Positions 11,630-23,222 of a stretch of 64,000 bases of DNA are shown here, one piece after another. Origin of the DNA: Monodelphis domestica (lineage: Eukaryota; Chordata; Mammalia; Didelphimorphia; Didelphidae); contig NC_077234.1 of the NCBI RefSeq assembly GCF_027887165.1, positions 254,582,973 to 254,646,972 of the forward strand, written 5' to 3'. Numbering within the stretch: the first letter of the stretch is position 1; every line of letters begins with the position of its first letter. Below the pieces are notes generated by a model, which saw only the letters and a list, made by a program, of their open reading frames with translations, was not told the DNA's origin and did no database searches. The position numbers and the translations under genes are program-made.

Positions 11630-12090
11630 AATAGACTTGCCATGTTATTTAAATGCCAAATATACATTTGTCTAAAAGAATATTATACAGAGAACTAAAA
11701 CAGGAAAAGTACTTGCATGGAAGTCAGAAGAAGCAATATAAAACCACTCTCAAACAAAGTCTTTCTGAAGAATTTCAATATCAACTGTGAAATGTGGTAG
11801 ACATTGGCACAAAATTATCCAATATGCCATGATCAAAATTAAAAAAAATGTATATTGTGCTGTATTAGCAAAGTAGAATTTCAGTTGCTCAAAAGAAGTG
11901 TGAGACGCAAAAATTTAGAAACATCTCCATGCCAAATGTTCATAAAGACTATTTGTGATTGATCTGTGGTAGAGTGCCCTGGGCTTGTATTGGTCTGATC
12001 AATCAAAGCCTAACACACTATCAATTGATCTCATCATGATGATGCTATTTTTTTTTACTTCTTTGGGTATGAAGAATAACAATGACGGTA
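11630..12090 (+). mobile_element. 3' end of the non-L1 LINE (C-terminal finger and 3' UTR)
   Basis: Conceptual + strand reading gives NIKPLSNKVFLKNFNINCEMW near 11,740-11,800, like the arginine/tryptophan-rich C-terminal region of these LINEs. A finger-like ICGRVPWACIGLINQS near 11,965-12,010 resembles the CxxCGRxFRARIGLISH-type C-terminus. The 3' UTR follows, with GATGATGCTATTTT and a final AGAATAACAATGACGG. Because the reverse-transcriptase part next to it is on the - strand, the two pieces fit a 5'-inverted insertion. Confidence 0.65.
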
Positions 12091-12214
12091 TATTCTGTAA
12101 ACTTATTTTTTTCTTCATCAACTTACAAGAGTGATTGTGACACAGATGCCATATAGTTTCATTTTAATTACTTTGTTTCTTTTGGAACTCTTTATGTCTC
12201 CCTCTATGTCTGCC

Positions 12215-13105
12215 TTTTTAAAAATTTAATTTTATTATATTTTTGTATTCATAACAAATTTCCACATAAGTTTTCAGCAGTTATGTGGTCCAAATTGTCC
12301 CCTCCACCTGTTTCCTTAGCTGTCAAGCAATTCAATCTGGGTTATACATGTATCACATGCAAAACATATTTTCATAATATTTGCTTTTATAAGTCAATAA
12401 TATTATAAAACCCAAACCCCAAATCATATACCAAATAAGCAGTTAATAAATCATATGCTTTCAGCTTCATTCCTACTCCAAAAGTTCTTTCTCTGGAGTG
12501 GGAGAGCATTCTTTTTCATAGGTCAATCAGGATTGTTCTGGATCATTTGTATTTGCTGTTACCAGCAGTCTATCACATTTGATCATTCCACAATATTGTT
12601 GTTACTGTCTACAATACTTTCCTTGTTCTGCTTACTTCACTCTGTATCAGTTCATGTAGATCTTTCCATCTCTTTCTAAAATCATTCTGTTCACAATTCC
12701 TTAAAGTACAATTCTATTTTATCACCATCCTATATCACAATTTGTTCACACATTCCCCAATTGAAGGTCATTCCTTTAGTTTCCAATTTCAAAAAGAATA
12801 GCTATAAATATTTTTGTACAAACAGGTTCCTTCACATTTTTTTATCTCTTTGGGATTGGGATATACACCTAGTAGTGGTCTTACTGGATCAAAGAGTGTG
12901 CATTATTTTATAGCCATTTGGGTGAATCAGTTCACAATTCCACCAGCAATGGATGTGTCCCAATTTTGCCACATCCCCTCCAACACTTACTGTTTTCCTT
13001 TACTGTCCTATTGGTCAATTTGATAGGTGTGAAATGGTACCTCAAAGTTATTTAATTTGCATTTCTCTAATCAAGAGGGATTTAGAATTTTTTTCATATG
13101 TGTGA
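12215..13105 (-). mobile_element. Old L1 3' end, minus strand
   Basis: This reads as the reverse complement of an L1 3' UTR and the ORF2 C-terminal region. Landmarks are CAATTTGTTCACACATTCCCC (12,738), CTCTTTGGGATTGGGATATAC (12,846), CATCCCCTCCAACACTTAC (12,972) and GTGAAATGGTACCTCA (13,028). Every landmark has its counterpart in L1-B (27,800-28,200). It is more diverged than L1-B, with many indels and no useful frame. Confidence 0.88.
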
Positions 13106-13639
13106 GGATATTTGAATAAAACTAAACACAAATTGGATCTGGGAGGAAAAGCAGCCATAAAAGATATACTTATGAGTTTGCCTATGTTCTCATGGCAGGG
13201 TCTAGATCTCAAATAGCAGCTTAAGTATTGTCTAGATATAACCAAAATACAGACATCACCTGGAAGTCTCCTTCATAATAATCCTTGAGTTGTTCATTAT
13301 TTTGATGACCAAAGAAGCTTCTGTAATGTCATGACCAAATGACCCTGATTTTCTTTTGCCCTAATTCCTGTATATCCCCCAGCTATTGTCACTATTCCAC
13401 AAATGCTTGGGTTTGTTGAAATGTTTTGGTTCAATTCTCTTCATAAACAATTTTCTGTGAGAAAGTTACACACCTAAGAATGATGTAATGCTTAAAAGCT
13501 TATGATTAGTCAATGATGTGGTAATGTTCTTTTTAGTTGTTAGAGAAAATTTATTTATATATATATATGTATATATATATGTATATATTAGCATGGATTC
13601 TCAATAAAAAATGAATTTGTGACAGTAAAAGAAGCTTAT
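13106..13639. other. Unclassified non-coding DNA with a TA-rich run
   Basis: No gene or repeat was recognised. A (TA/TG)n run lies at about 13,554-13,590. Confidence 0.4.
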
Positions 13640-14032
13640 CTAACTTGTTGTATCAAGAAAATGAACTGTTTGAAGAAGGTGCCATGAAGATGGCTGAAGA
13701 AACCTCCATTGTATCAGAAGATCCAGAATGAACTTTGGAGTACTATTGATTGAACTGAAAGGGGTTGAATGCAGTAATTTTGAATGAATGTCTGTAAACT
13801 TTTATGCCAAAGGGGACTGCCCCCAATTGGCTTTTTGTCAATGTGTCTAGCAAACACTGGTTTTACTCTTTCTCTCTCTCTCTTCTATTTTCTTGTTATC
13901 TTTATTTTAGTTTCCTCTTAGAAGGTACCATATTGTATGCACTTGTGGTTAGAAGAGGTTTAGGGGTATAAGATGATTATGTCAAATGATCCATTAGGGA
14001 GACTAGTCTCTCAAAAGGATCACAGAGGGGAT
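13640..14032 (+). other. Probable ERV 3' internal sequence ending in a polypurine tract
   Basis: This block directly precedes the LTR at 14,033 and ends in a purine-rich stretch (CACAGAGGGGAT) where a retroviral polypurine tract would be. That suggests the LTR is a 3' LTR with some internal sequence, not a solo LTR. No gag, pol or env reading frame was seen. This is inference from position only. Confidence 0.4.
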
Positions 14033-14706
14033 TGTGAAGATGGGATTAACTGTCCCCTTGCATACTTCTAAATTTAATCATCAGAAGCATCTGCATCCTA
14101 CTTAATGCTACTAGGGGAGGTCTGCAACCAAAGTGCTAAAGTGAGTGACAACTCAGAACAACTGACTTCCTCCTGGGCAGTCCTAAGAAAAGTTATAGAT
14201 AGCATTAGTCCCTGAAAAGTATAGGAAGGGACAGGAAGCGATGTGAAAAAAAGCACTATAAAAACCCTGAACTTCCTTCCCAAACTCACTTTTCTCCTTC
14301 AAGTTTGGCCTTGCAGGAGCTCTGGTTTGGGATCTTGGATTGTATCTGGTAAAACTCCTCTTGGATTTTCCCTTTGGACTACAACATGGGTGAGTGAAAA
14401 AGGCTGACTCCTTTCCTGGTTTCTGGAGAGATTAATTTCCAGAGACGTCTCCCTGTCTTGAGAAGGCTGTGTGGTTATTCACCACCAGGTCCTCCAGTTA
14501 AAATGGCTTATGATCCTCTGGTGAAGGGTTTACAAGCCCTGTCTGGTTTGAACCATGCCAGAGTAATTATCTAGTGTGATAGAATAGATACCTTCTCTGC
14601 TCTCTTTTTCATTACTTTACTCTTTCCCAATTTGTAAATAAAGCTGCTAAAAGTCATTTGACTTTCTCTTATATTTAGTCCAACCTTAATTTTTAACCCT
14701 TATAGC
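14033..14706 (+). mobile_element. ERV-type LTR, copy 1
   Basis: It starts TGTGAAGATGGGATTA and ends near TTATAGCA, so it has TG...CA ends. A TATA-like box (ACTATAAAAA) is at about 14,262 and a poly(A) signal (AATAAAG) at about 14,637. A second copy with the same start, the same GACTCCTTTCCTGG block and the same AATAAAACTGCT end is at 25,995-26,713. The family is not named. No clear target-site duplication was seen. Confidence 0.72.
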
Positions 14707-14721
14707 AGCTTTATTTACAAA
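14631..14721. repeat. 19-bp perfect inverted repeat at the LTR tail-to-tail junction
   Basis: TTTGTAAATAAAGCTGCTA at 14,631-14,649 and its exact reverse complement at 14,703-14,721 are separated by 53 bp. Both arms are the poly(A)-signal region of an LTR, one on each strand. Confidence 0.9.
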
Positions 14722-15067
14722 GAGGTGGAATTAGTGAAATAGGAAAATTGTAACTAAAGAGACATATTTTAACAAGCCTACCAGCCCTTCTCTGGTGAAG
14801 TGGGGCTTAGCCCCATAGGGGCTTCCCCACATCCCTTGTCCCCATGTGGATTTCCTGGTAATCCTCAGTGAGAAGTTCCAGTGCTGTCTTCAGTCAGAGT
14901 TCCACTCACCCTGCAAGCTGACAAAGGACCCAAGGAAAATTTCTTCTCCAAGCCAAGGCAGGGTTCTCCAGAACCAATTTCTCCAGAAGCCAAAAAAGGA
15001 ATCCATGCTAAACCATTTTGATTTCTTTTTATACTCCTTTTTTCACACATCACTTCCTTTCATATGA
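14703..15067 (-). mobile_element. LTR-like block in inverted orientation
   Basis: Read on the - strand, this has a TATA-like GAGTATAAAAAG, then TCTGGAGAAATTGGTTCTGG, which corresponds to TCTGGAGAGATTAATTTCC of copy 1, then a GGGTGAGTGG block, and finally TTTGTAAATAAAGCTGCTA. It is diverged from copy 1, so it is a related LTR and not a recent fold-back. Its outer (5') border was not found. Confidence 0.5.
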
Positions 15068-18000
15068 AAAATAAAATTTGGACATGCTGCTAATTACAGT
15101 ATTATTCCTCCATTTTGTCAGCTAAAATCATTCTTTTAATCAGCTAAAATAGATATTGTAATCCCTCAATTTATCTGAAAAATGTCCCTAGGTTCTTCAA
15201 AACTTTGCTAGTAGATTGAAATTCCCACTGGGTCTTATCAAAGATTAAAAATAAAAATTCATCAGAGACATAACTAGGAATTCTAATGCTTGATTCAAAT
15301 TTGTTTGCAGGACAGGGTTAGAGATGAATCTGAAGGCAAATGTGGTCACACAAGGAAGCTTGACTCACAAAGAATCTAAGCCTCAGGAAGTATAGCCTTC
15401 AGAAGGAATAAGAGGACCTTGGAGGATTTCTGTCCCTCGTGATTTGGAAGGTTAATAAAGGGAGTGAGATAGAGGGATGCATTGTGGTGAGAAAGCATTC
15501 TCCTTATAATGTTCAAATGATGGGACAAACTTAAAGGAATTTTACATTAAAGTGTTGATCATTTGCATATTACCAGACTCTCTAAAGATTGAAGATATTG
15601 TTCCAGGACCTGGTTAGTTAAATTTGGAGTGATTATTCAACAAAAGATTTATCAAAAAGTATTTAACGCTTCTGGTCATTAAAATTAATAAAGCTATGAA
15701 ACAGAATTTGGACTTAAGATCCATAGTAATAGGAGAACCCCATACAAATTAAATAATAATAAAGTATAAAAAGTAACATAGCTTATTAACAGCATATGAG
15801 AACATAGCCAACTCCAAAACACATTCCAAATATCTTTGCTCTTATCTATAAAATATAGTGATTTGGGAGACCATAACTTTTTCATTATTTTTGGAAATAA
15901 CTTCATGATTATTTTATTAATGTACTTTATCAACTACCAATTTTAAAATGATAAATCCCTCAGGCTAGTTTCTGTAGGCCAAATCTTCACTCTGAACAAT
16001 ATTACAATGCTAATTTCCACTTCTTCATGTTTATTTGTTTAGTAAAAATATGTTCAGAAGCTTATTATACTTATATCAAATGTAGTTCTACCACAAAAGT
16101 AAGTGGATTCAGATTCCCAAGCCTTGGGTTCAGATAGGAAGAAAAAACATGATTGGCCTATATGAAAAAGATTTTGGATATTTGATTTTCTTATACCATT
16201 TTCCTTTTAAGAAGTTCTTGATTTATTTATTTTGTCATCCAAAGGAATCTCGCAGATTCTCTGACTTTCCTCTCCCTCTCTTTCTATCCCTTTCTTTGTC
16301 TGTCTATTTGTCAGGCTATCTCTCTTCCTGTATCTCTCCTTCCAGACCACCTTTCCTCCTTCCACAGTTGGTAAATGTTTAAAAACCAGCTCTCAATATA
16401 TACATATATATGACATTCTTCAAAGTTTAATTTGCATTATTTGATTATTCAAGATGAAGCACATTACCCTTCAATGTTGCATTCTTTAAATTAATTTGAA
16501 GAATTTACATAGTTATTTGTTTTTTTTTTTCTGTGAGAGTTAGCTAGACAATATTTATTAAGGATACCTAATAAATATTAAACAATATAGCTTCCTTTAT
16601 TGAAAAATAACTGAAACACTAAATAGGATAGAAGCCCTCTTGTGAAAGTAAGAGTGTTCAGAAATATTTCTGTCCTAAGCAAACCTCAGGGGCATTCTGG
16701 ACTTGCCTCATTGAACATTGCCCTCTTGAGAAAACTTTAGCACATTCCATAGTCATTTGAAATGTCATTCATTTTAAAGTGGTTGTCCAGGGAAATTTTT
16801 ATGCAATTCTTACAAGATTCTTCATGACAGCACCATTGTACAGCATTTGATCTCAGTTTTCATTTATAATCCCAGTGACATAGTGTGAGTAATAAAAAAA
16901 AAATCAATGAAGAAATTATTTCTTTTTTGGGGAGTGGAGAGTTCTCAACTGGCAAAAAAGTAAAGGATTTTTACTTTTAAAATATAATTCATTATCAACT
17001 CATAAAATCAGAAATAAGGATTAAAGATTTCTTAAGATACAGACAGGCATTTGATATAGTATTATATGAGACTAGATTTGTGTGTTTTTCCAGTTGTATC
17101 TTACTAAAAGAATTGTATTTAATTGCCTTCAAATTCCAATTGTATAGGTCACAGAATTAACTATTTTACAAAGATGGGTAAACATAAGAGTTTTACTCTT
17201 TTAAAAGCATATTTATGTCTTGCATCATATATATGTGCATATATATATATGTATATATATATATTTACCTGTGAAATGGTGAACTTCAAAATACATTCTT
17301 CCATTCTGTTAGGATTAATGTACAAGATATAATTTTTTTAAAAATTTTAATCTAGGCTGATAATGTTCTGGGAGGTTAGATGTTATCTCTTAATTTAGAT
17401 ATATATATTTTAAAAGCATAATTCATTAATAAAAGAATCAGTATTTTTTTCCAATACTAGGGAAATAATTTCCACCTATTTAATATATCTAATATGTCTT
17501 AGAGTTTGAATAATTTGTTATTCCTAAAAAGCAGAATGGAATTATTTTCCCCCATGAGAAAAGATGAACTACTCTTATATGTTCACAATAGTTGCTTTAA
17601 TTTTCAATATTTTGAGTGAGATGCAATATGATAATAAGATAGTCAATCTAGTTCAAGACACATCTCTGACATCTACAGATTGTATAGACCCAAAATTACT
17701 TAGCATCTCAGAGTTCTAGACAACTCTCTAAAAGTTCAAATAGGTTAGATAGTTCAGTTCTAGATAAAGGAGTTTCTTAGATAATTTATTAATTAAAAGA
17801 TCTTTTATCTTTTAAAATAATATCTTAAATATCTTTCTTATATTTTAGTAGCTTAATTTCAAGCACTTACAATTTAGTAAGTGGATAGATATTTTGCATG
17901 TTAATATTAATAAAAGAATTACTTGAGGATCAATAAATCCATACTTCTAACAAAATATCTTACTTTAATTAAGATACTTTATTGAGTATATATTTGAATT

Positions 18001-18724
18001 TACGTTGAGCTAGAATTTGATATTAAAAGAGGCTTATAATAATAACCTATCAGATTCCTTTTTCCCCAACATATTTCTATGTTATCCAAGACCAGTATGT
18101 TGCATTACATTTTATTATCCCAGTCAATTCTTTATCCACATTTAATTATTTTAAATTAATTCCTTCCTTCCTTTAAATTAAAATCTACATCTATTTTAGA
18201 TTACATTATCATTATCTTATACCAATAACTGAGAAGTGATGAAGGTTGAAATAAGCCCAATTTTTCAGTCAATACCAATCATTATCTTAGTTCCTATATC
18301 AGCAGTAAAGGAGGGATATACTTTTTAAAGCAATAAAATGTATTTTTAGTGACAAATAGTTCTCCTACATTCTTTAATTATATGATATTGATTTTTAATC
18401 ATTAAATATTGGGTTCAAAAAAGCTCATATTGTGTGCTTTCTATATGACATAATTACAACTGACTAAAACATAGCTTTATTTATTACCTATTAATTTGAT
18501 GATTCATTCATTTGCTCATTCATTTTATATTCATTAACTCATTCATTAACATGCCTATTTATTTCTTCATTCATTCACTTGTTCTCTTTTAGGACACAAT
18601 ATAAATCTTGGATACAATTTGAACCAATTATTTAGGACACCATGAAATCTGGTAAGACTGATATTTTCCTTCCATTATTCACCATTTTGTTTGGACAAAT
18701 AGGATTTATTGCTTTGATATCAGT
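15068..18724. other. AT-rich non-coding DNA, no gene recognised
   Basis: Only simple sequence stands out: a pyrimidine-rich stretch at 16,250-16,370, (TA/TG)n at about 17,226-17,262, and a TCAT-rich stretch at 18,500-18,590. Open frames here are short and of low complexity. Confidence 0.5.
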
Positions 18725-18778
18725 TAAGTCTAGATTGCAAAGAGTCAGACATAACCAAATGACTGTACAACAATAAGT
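18725..18778 (+). repeat. SINE tail fragment (RTE/BovB-like end)
   Basis: GCAAAGAGTCAGACATAACC followed by GACTGTACAACAA resembles the 3' tail of RTE-tailed marsupial SINEs (usually CGAAGAGTCGGACACGACTG then ACAACAA). Only the tail is present. Confidence 0.55.
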
Positions 18779-18885
18779 TCTGGCCCAAGACTAGTGATAA
18801 TTAAATTTTTAATTTTTACAGAAAGATATCACTATTCTTTCATATGAACATTTATGCTTGCACAGTGAATAGTTATGCTTGGGCA

Positions 18886-18951
18886 AAGTGAGTATGTTAT
18901 ACTCTTTCTGAATCAATTCTGAAATTTAGAAAGAGTATAACATACTTACTT
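18886..18951. repeat. 24-bp near-perfect hairpin, 18-nt loop
   Basis: The arms 18,886-18,909 (AAGTGAGTATGTTATACTCT...) and 18,928-18,951 are reverse complements with a single mismatch, which would be a G-U pair in RNA of one strand. The 66-bp unit is about the size of a small pre-miRNA hairpin, but no family is recognised and expression is unknown. Confidence 0.85.
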
Positions 18952-18959
18952 GGATATTT

Positions 18960-20185
18960 GATCCTATCTTACTCTATAGAAAAGGTAGAAAAAAAGACAA
19001 GGGAAGATGTAAAGAAGGGATAAACAAGTGGGAAGGGACAGTAATTAAAAGCAAAACATGTGGAGTAGCAGAGTGAAAGGAGTGAGAAAGAGTAGAATAA
19101 AATGGGGAAAATAAGGAGAGGAATATAAAGATAATAACTATAATTGAGAATATGAACAGCATGAACTCCCTATTAAAATGGAAGTAAATAGTGATTAAAA
19201 TGGTAATCCTAAGATATGTTTTTTACAAGAAACATATTTGCGTTTGGGAGACACAGAGTAAAGGTAAGGGGCTTGGGCAGAATCTCTTATGCTTCTACTG
19301 AAGGAAAAAAAAAGCAGGGTAGCAATCATGATAGCAGATGAAACTAAACCAAAAATAGATCTAATTAAAAGAGATAAGGAATAAAGTTACATCTTACTAA
19401 AAATAGCATAGAAATAAAGTTATATCAATCCTAAACATATATACATAAAATGGTATAGCCTTTAAAAGGAGAAATTGAAATGTAGTACGTAATAGACAGT
19501 AAAATTATACTAGTGGGGGACCTCAACTTTCCCCTCAGAATTAGAAAAATAACCAAAATTAAACAAGAAAAAGGTAAAAGAGGTAAATCAAATTTTATAA
19601 AAGTTACATTTGTCAGATCTCTTCAGAAAACAAAATGAGAATGGAAAGGAATAAACTTTCTTTTCAATAGTACATGGCACTTAAACAAAAATTGACCATG
19701 AATTAAGACATTAAAAAATACACAACCAAATTTTTAAAAGCAGAGAAATAATAAAGACAGCATTTTCAGATCAGTAATGATCCATAGAAAGGAAAATTAA
19801 AATTAATTGGTAACTAAGTAATCTAATTTTTAAAAAGGATTTTTTAAAGAACAAATTATAAAATAGTAAATAATTTCATTAAATAGAATGCCAACAAGAA
19901 GATAACATATCAAAATTTATGGAATAGTCCCAAAGTAGTTCTTGGGGAGAAATGTATGGCTGTCAATTCTTATAACAATATAATGTGTGCGTGAGGGGGA
20001 GCAGATCAATGAATTGGTGATATACAAAGATAAAAAGAAAATACTACATAAAATACACAATTAAAGATTAAATTGGAAATTCTAAAAATCAAAGAAGAAA
20101 TTAATAAAATTTAAAATAACAGAATTATTGAATAAAAACAGTAGAAGTTGTTTTTGTGGAAAAATTAAAATAAAATATATAGAGC
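18960..20185 (+). mobile_element. Old L1, first part (spacer and ORF2 endonuclease region)
   Basis: It resembles the L1 spacer (TTAAAAGCAAAACATGTGGAG near 19,046), the start of ORF2 near 19,140, TTTTTTACAAGAAACATATTTG near 19,220 (the QETH region), GGGGACCTCAACTTTCC near 19,516 and ATTGACCATGAATTAAG near 19,690. All frames are broken. It continues beyond a nested insertion at 21,150. Confidence 0.85.
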
Positions 20186-20210
20186 ATTGATTTTTTAATT
20201 AAAAATTTTT

Positions 20211-20407
20211 TAAACCCTTACCTTCTGCCTTGGAATCAATACTGTGTATTGATTCCAAGGCAGAAGAGTGGTAAGGGTTGGGCAATAATGGGGGTTAAAT
20301 GACTTGCCCAGGATCACACAGCTGGGAAGTATCTGAGGTCAGATTTGAACCTAGGACTTTCCATTTCTAGGTCTGGCTCTCAATCCACTGAGCAACCCAG
20401 CTGCCCC
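20211..20407 (-). repeat. CORE-SINE, minus strand, with intact 3' palindrome
   Basis: This is a full copy of the marsupial CORE-SINE in reverse, ending CCCAGCTGCCCCC. Its 3' part holds a perfect palindrome: 21-bp arms at 20,222-20,242 and 20,246-20,266 around a 3-nt loop. It sits in the A/T-rich tail region of the neighbouring L1 3' fragment. Confidence 0.85.
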
Positions 20408-21136
20408 CAATTTTAATTTTTAATTTAAAATTTTCATTTAAATAATTTAAAATATTTTACCATGGTTACATGATTCATGTTCTTTCCAGCTCCTCTCTTC
20501 CCCGCCCCCCCCCATGTAGCTGACATGCAATTCTACTGGGTTTTACATGGATTAAGACATTTCCATATTATTGATAATTGCAATAGGATGATTGTTTAGA
20601 CTCAAAACTTTAGAGTCTACATCCCCAATCATATTCCCATGAACCCTTATGATCAAGCAGTTGTTTTTCTTCTGGGTTCCTGCTCCCACAGTTCTTCCTC
20701 TGAATGTGGATAGCATCCCTTCTCATAAGCCCCTCAGAATTGTCCTGGACCATTGCATTGCTGCTAGTAGAGAAGTCCATTACATTCGATTGTACCACAG
20801 TGTATCAGTCTCTGTATACAATGTTCTCCTGGTTCTTCTCCTTTCACTCTGCATCAATTCCTGGAGGTCGTTCCAGTTCACATGGAATTCCATCACCAAC
20901 AGATACCACGGTTTGTTCAGTCATTCCCCAATTGAAGAACTTCCTCTCATTTTCCAATTTTTTTGCCACCACAAAGAGCATGGCCGTAAATATTTTCGTA
21001 CAAGTCTTTTTCCTTATCATCTCTTTGGAGTATAAACCCAGCAGTGGTATGGCTGGATCAAAATGCAGACAGTCTTTTAAAGCCCTTTGGGCATTGTTAC
21101 AAATTCACATTCCTAATGGTTAGATCAATTCACAAC
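20408..21136 (-). mobile_element. 5'-truncated L1 3' end, minus strand, nested
   Basis: It runs from the L1 tail (AATTTAAAATATTTTACCATG) through the 3' UTR with its C-rich tract (CCCCGCCCCCCCCC at about 20,500) to the ORF2 C-terminal region (CAGCAGTGGTATGGCTGGAT at about 21,039). Frames such as 20,704-21,123 are antisense shadows. It interrupts the older L1 on the + strand. A possible target-site duplication is CATTGATTTTTTAA (20,186) against CATTGATTGTTTTTTAA (21,137). Confidence 0.85.
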
Positions 21137-21149
21137 ATTGATTGTTTTT

Positions 21150-23222
21150 TAAAAAGAAAAGAAGAAAATCAAATTATCAGTATCAAGAATAAAGCAGGTT
21201 AATTCACCACCAGAAAAAAAGAGGAAATTAAAGTAATCATTAGGAGCTATTTTTGCCTAGAAATATATGCCCCCAAACCTGACAATCTAAATGAAATAGA
21301 TATTTACCAAAACAAATGTATAAATTGCCCAGATTAACAAAAAAAAAAGGCAATAGAATATTTAAATAATCCCGTCTCAGAAAAAGAAATTGATCGAGTC
21401 ACCAGTGAACTAAGGAAAAATATCCAGGGCTAGGTGGATTTACAAGTGAATTCTACCAACCATTTAAGGAACAATTAATCCAAATACCACATTATGTTTG
21501 GGAAAATAGACAAAGAAGTCCTATGATATTATCTTTTATGACCCAAATATGGTGCTTGTACCAAAGCCAGGAAGAACAAAGAGAAAAAAAAATTATAGGC
21601 CAATATCCTTAATAAACATGAATGCAAAAATTTTAAATTAAATTCTAGGACAGATACAACAGCAATATATCTTACAGATTATTCAATATGACCAGTTGGG
21701 ATTCATGCCACAAATGCATAGATGGTTTAGTGTTAGGAAAACTTTCAGCATAAATGACCATGTGAATAACTAAACTAATAGAAATCACATGATTATCTCA
21801 ATAGATGCAGAAAAAGTTATTTAACAAAATGCAACACTCATTCCTATTAAAAAACAACAACAAGAAAGCATTGAATGGACCTTTCACTAAAAACATAAGT
21901 AGTATGTATCAAAACACATCAGGAAATGGATTACCCTCCCCAATAAAATCAAGGATAAAAGTTGTGTCCCTTATCACTACTATAATTTAATATTCTTCTA
22001 GAAATACAAAATTTAGCAACAAGAGAAGTAAAAAAAAATTAGAAGGAATTAGAGAAGGATATGAGGAAATGAAATCATCACTTTTTGCCAATAACACAAT
22101 GGTATACTTAGCATATACTAGAGAATCACCTAAAAAAACCTAGTTGAAATAGTTCATTATTTAGTAAAGTTACATGATACAAAATTAATCCACATAAATC
22201 ATCAGCATTTCTATATTTTAGCAACAAAGTTCTGCAGCAAGAGATAGAAAGAGAAATTTAATTTAAAATAACTATAGACAACATAAGATAGCTGGAAATT
22301 ATATATGAATACAATTATAAAACACTTATACCACAAATAAAGTCAGATTTAAACAACTAGAATAATATTAATTGCTCATGTGTAGACTGGGCTAATATAA
22401 TAAAAATGATAATTATTCCTAAATTAATTTATTCATTCAGTGGCATACCAAACAACCAAAAATTATTTTATAGATCTAGAAATATGTAATAAAATTATTT
22501 GGGAAGAAAAAATGTCTAGAATATCAAGGGAATCAATAGAAAAAAGTGAAGAAAGGTGGACTAGTAGTACCATAGCTCAAAGTATAATAGTAATAAAGGA
22601 GTAAACATCAAAACAATCAGGACTTGGCTAAGAATTTGAATGGTAGATATAAGGAAGATATTTGATACACAATATATAGGTATTAATGACTTTAGCAATC
22701 TAAACCCAAAGATCCCTGCTTTTAGGATAAGAATTCACTATTTGAAAAAATAAGCTGGAAATCCTGGAAAATAGTATGGCAAAAACTTGGTATAGACTAA
22801 TACTCATACTCTAAACCAAGATAAAATAAAAATGGTTGTATTATTTAAAGATAAAGGGTGTTATCATAAACAAATTATGGGAGCATGCAATAGTTTACAT
22901 GTCAGACTTATAGAGAAAGAAAGGATTTATAAACAAACAAGAAATAAAGAACATTTTAATTGTAAAATGAATAATTTTGATTATATTAAATTTAGAAAAA
23001 ATTTTGTACAAACAAAATCAATGTAATGAAAATTAGAACAAAAACAACAAAGTGGGAAAAATTACAGCAAATTTTTCTGATAATGGGGTCATACCTAAAA
23101 TAGAGAATAAGTCCAATTTATATTCCCCACATGCCAAATGGTAAAAGGATATGAACAAGCAGTTTTCATAACAAGAAATCAAAGGTTTCAGTAGTCATAT
23201 AAAAAAAGTTCTGAATCTCTCT
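21150..23222 (+). mobile_element. Old L1, second part (reverse transcriptase to C-terminus)
   Basis: This continues the L1 begun at 18,960. Landmarks are GCCAATATCCTTAATAAACATG (21,598), TTATCTCAATAGATGCAG (21,792), the FADD-region equivalent near 22,083, and GTAAAATGAATAATTTTGAT near 22,960. Only short frames remain. It stops at CTGAATCTCTC, where a poly-T stretch begins, so its last part is missing or displaced. Confidence 0.85.

Noticed and set aside
16149..16382. 77-codon frame with serine/leucine-rich end
   Set aside because: Its C-terminal half is a translated CT-rich simple sequence; there is no domain or start context to support it.
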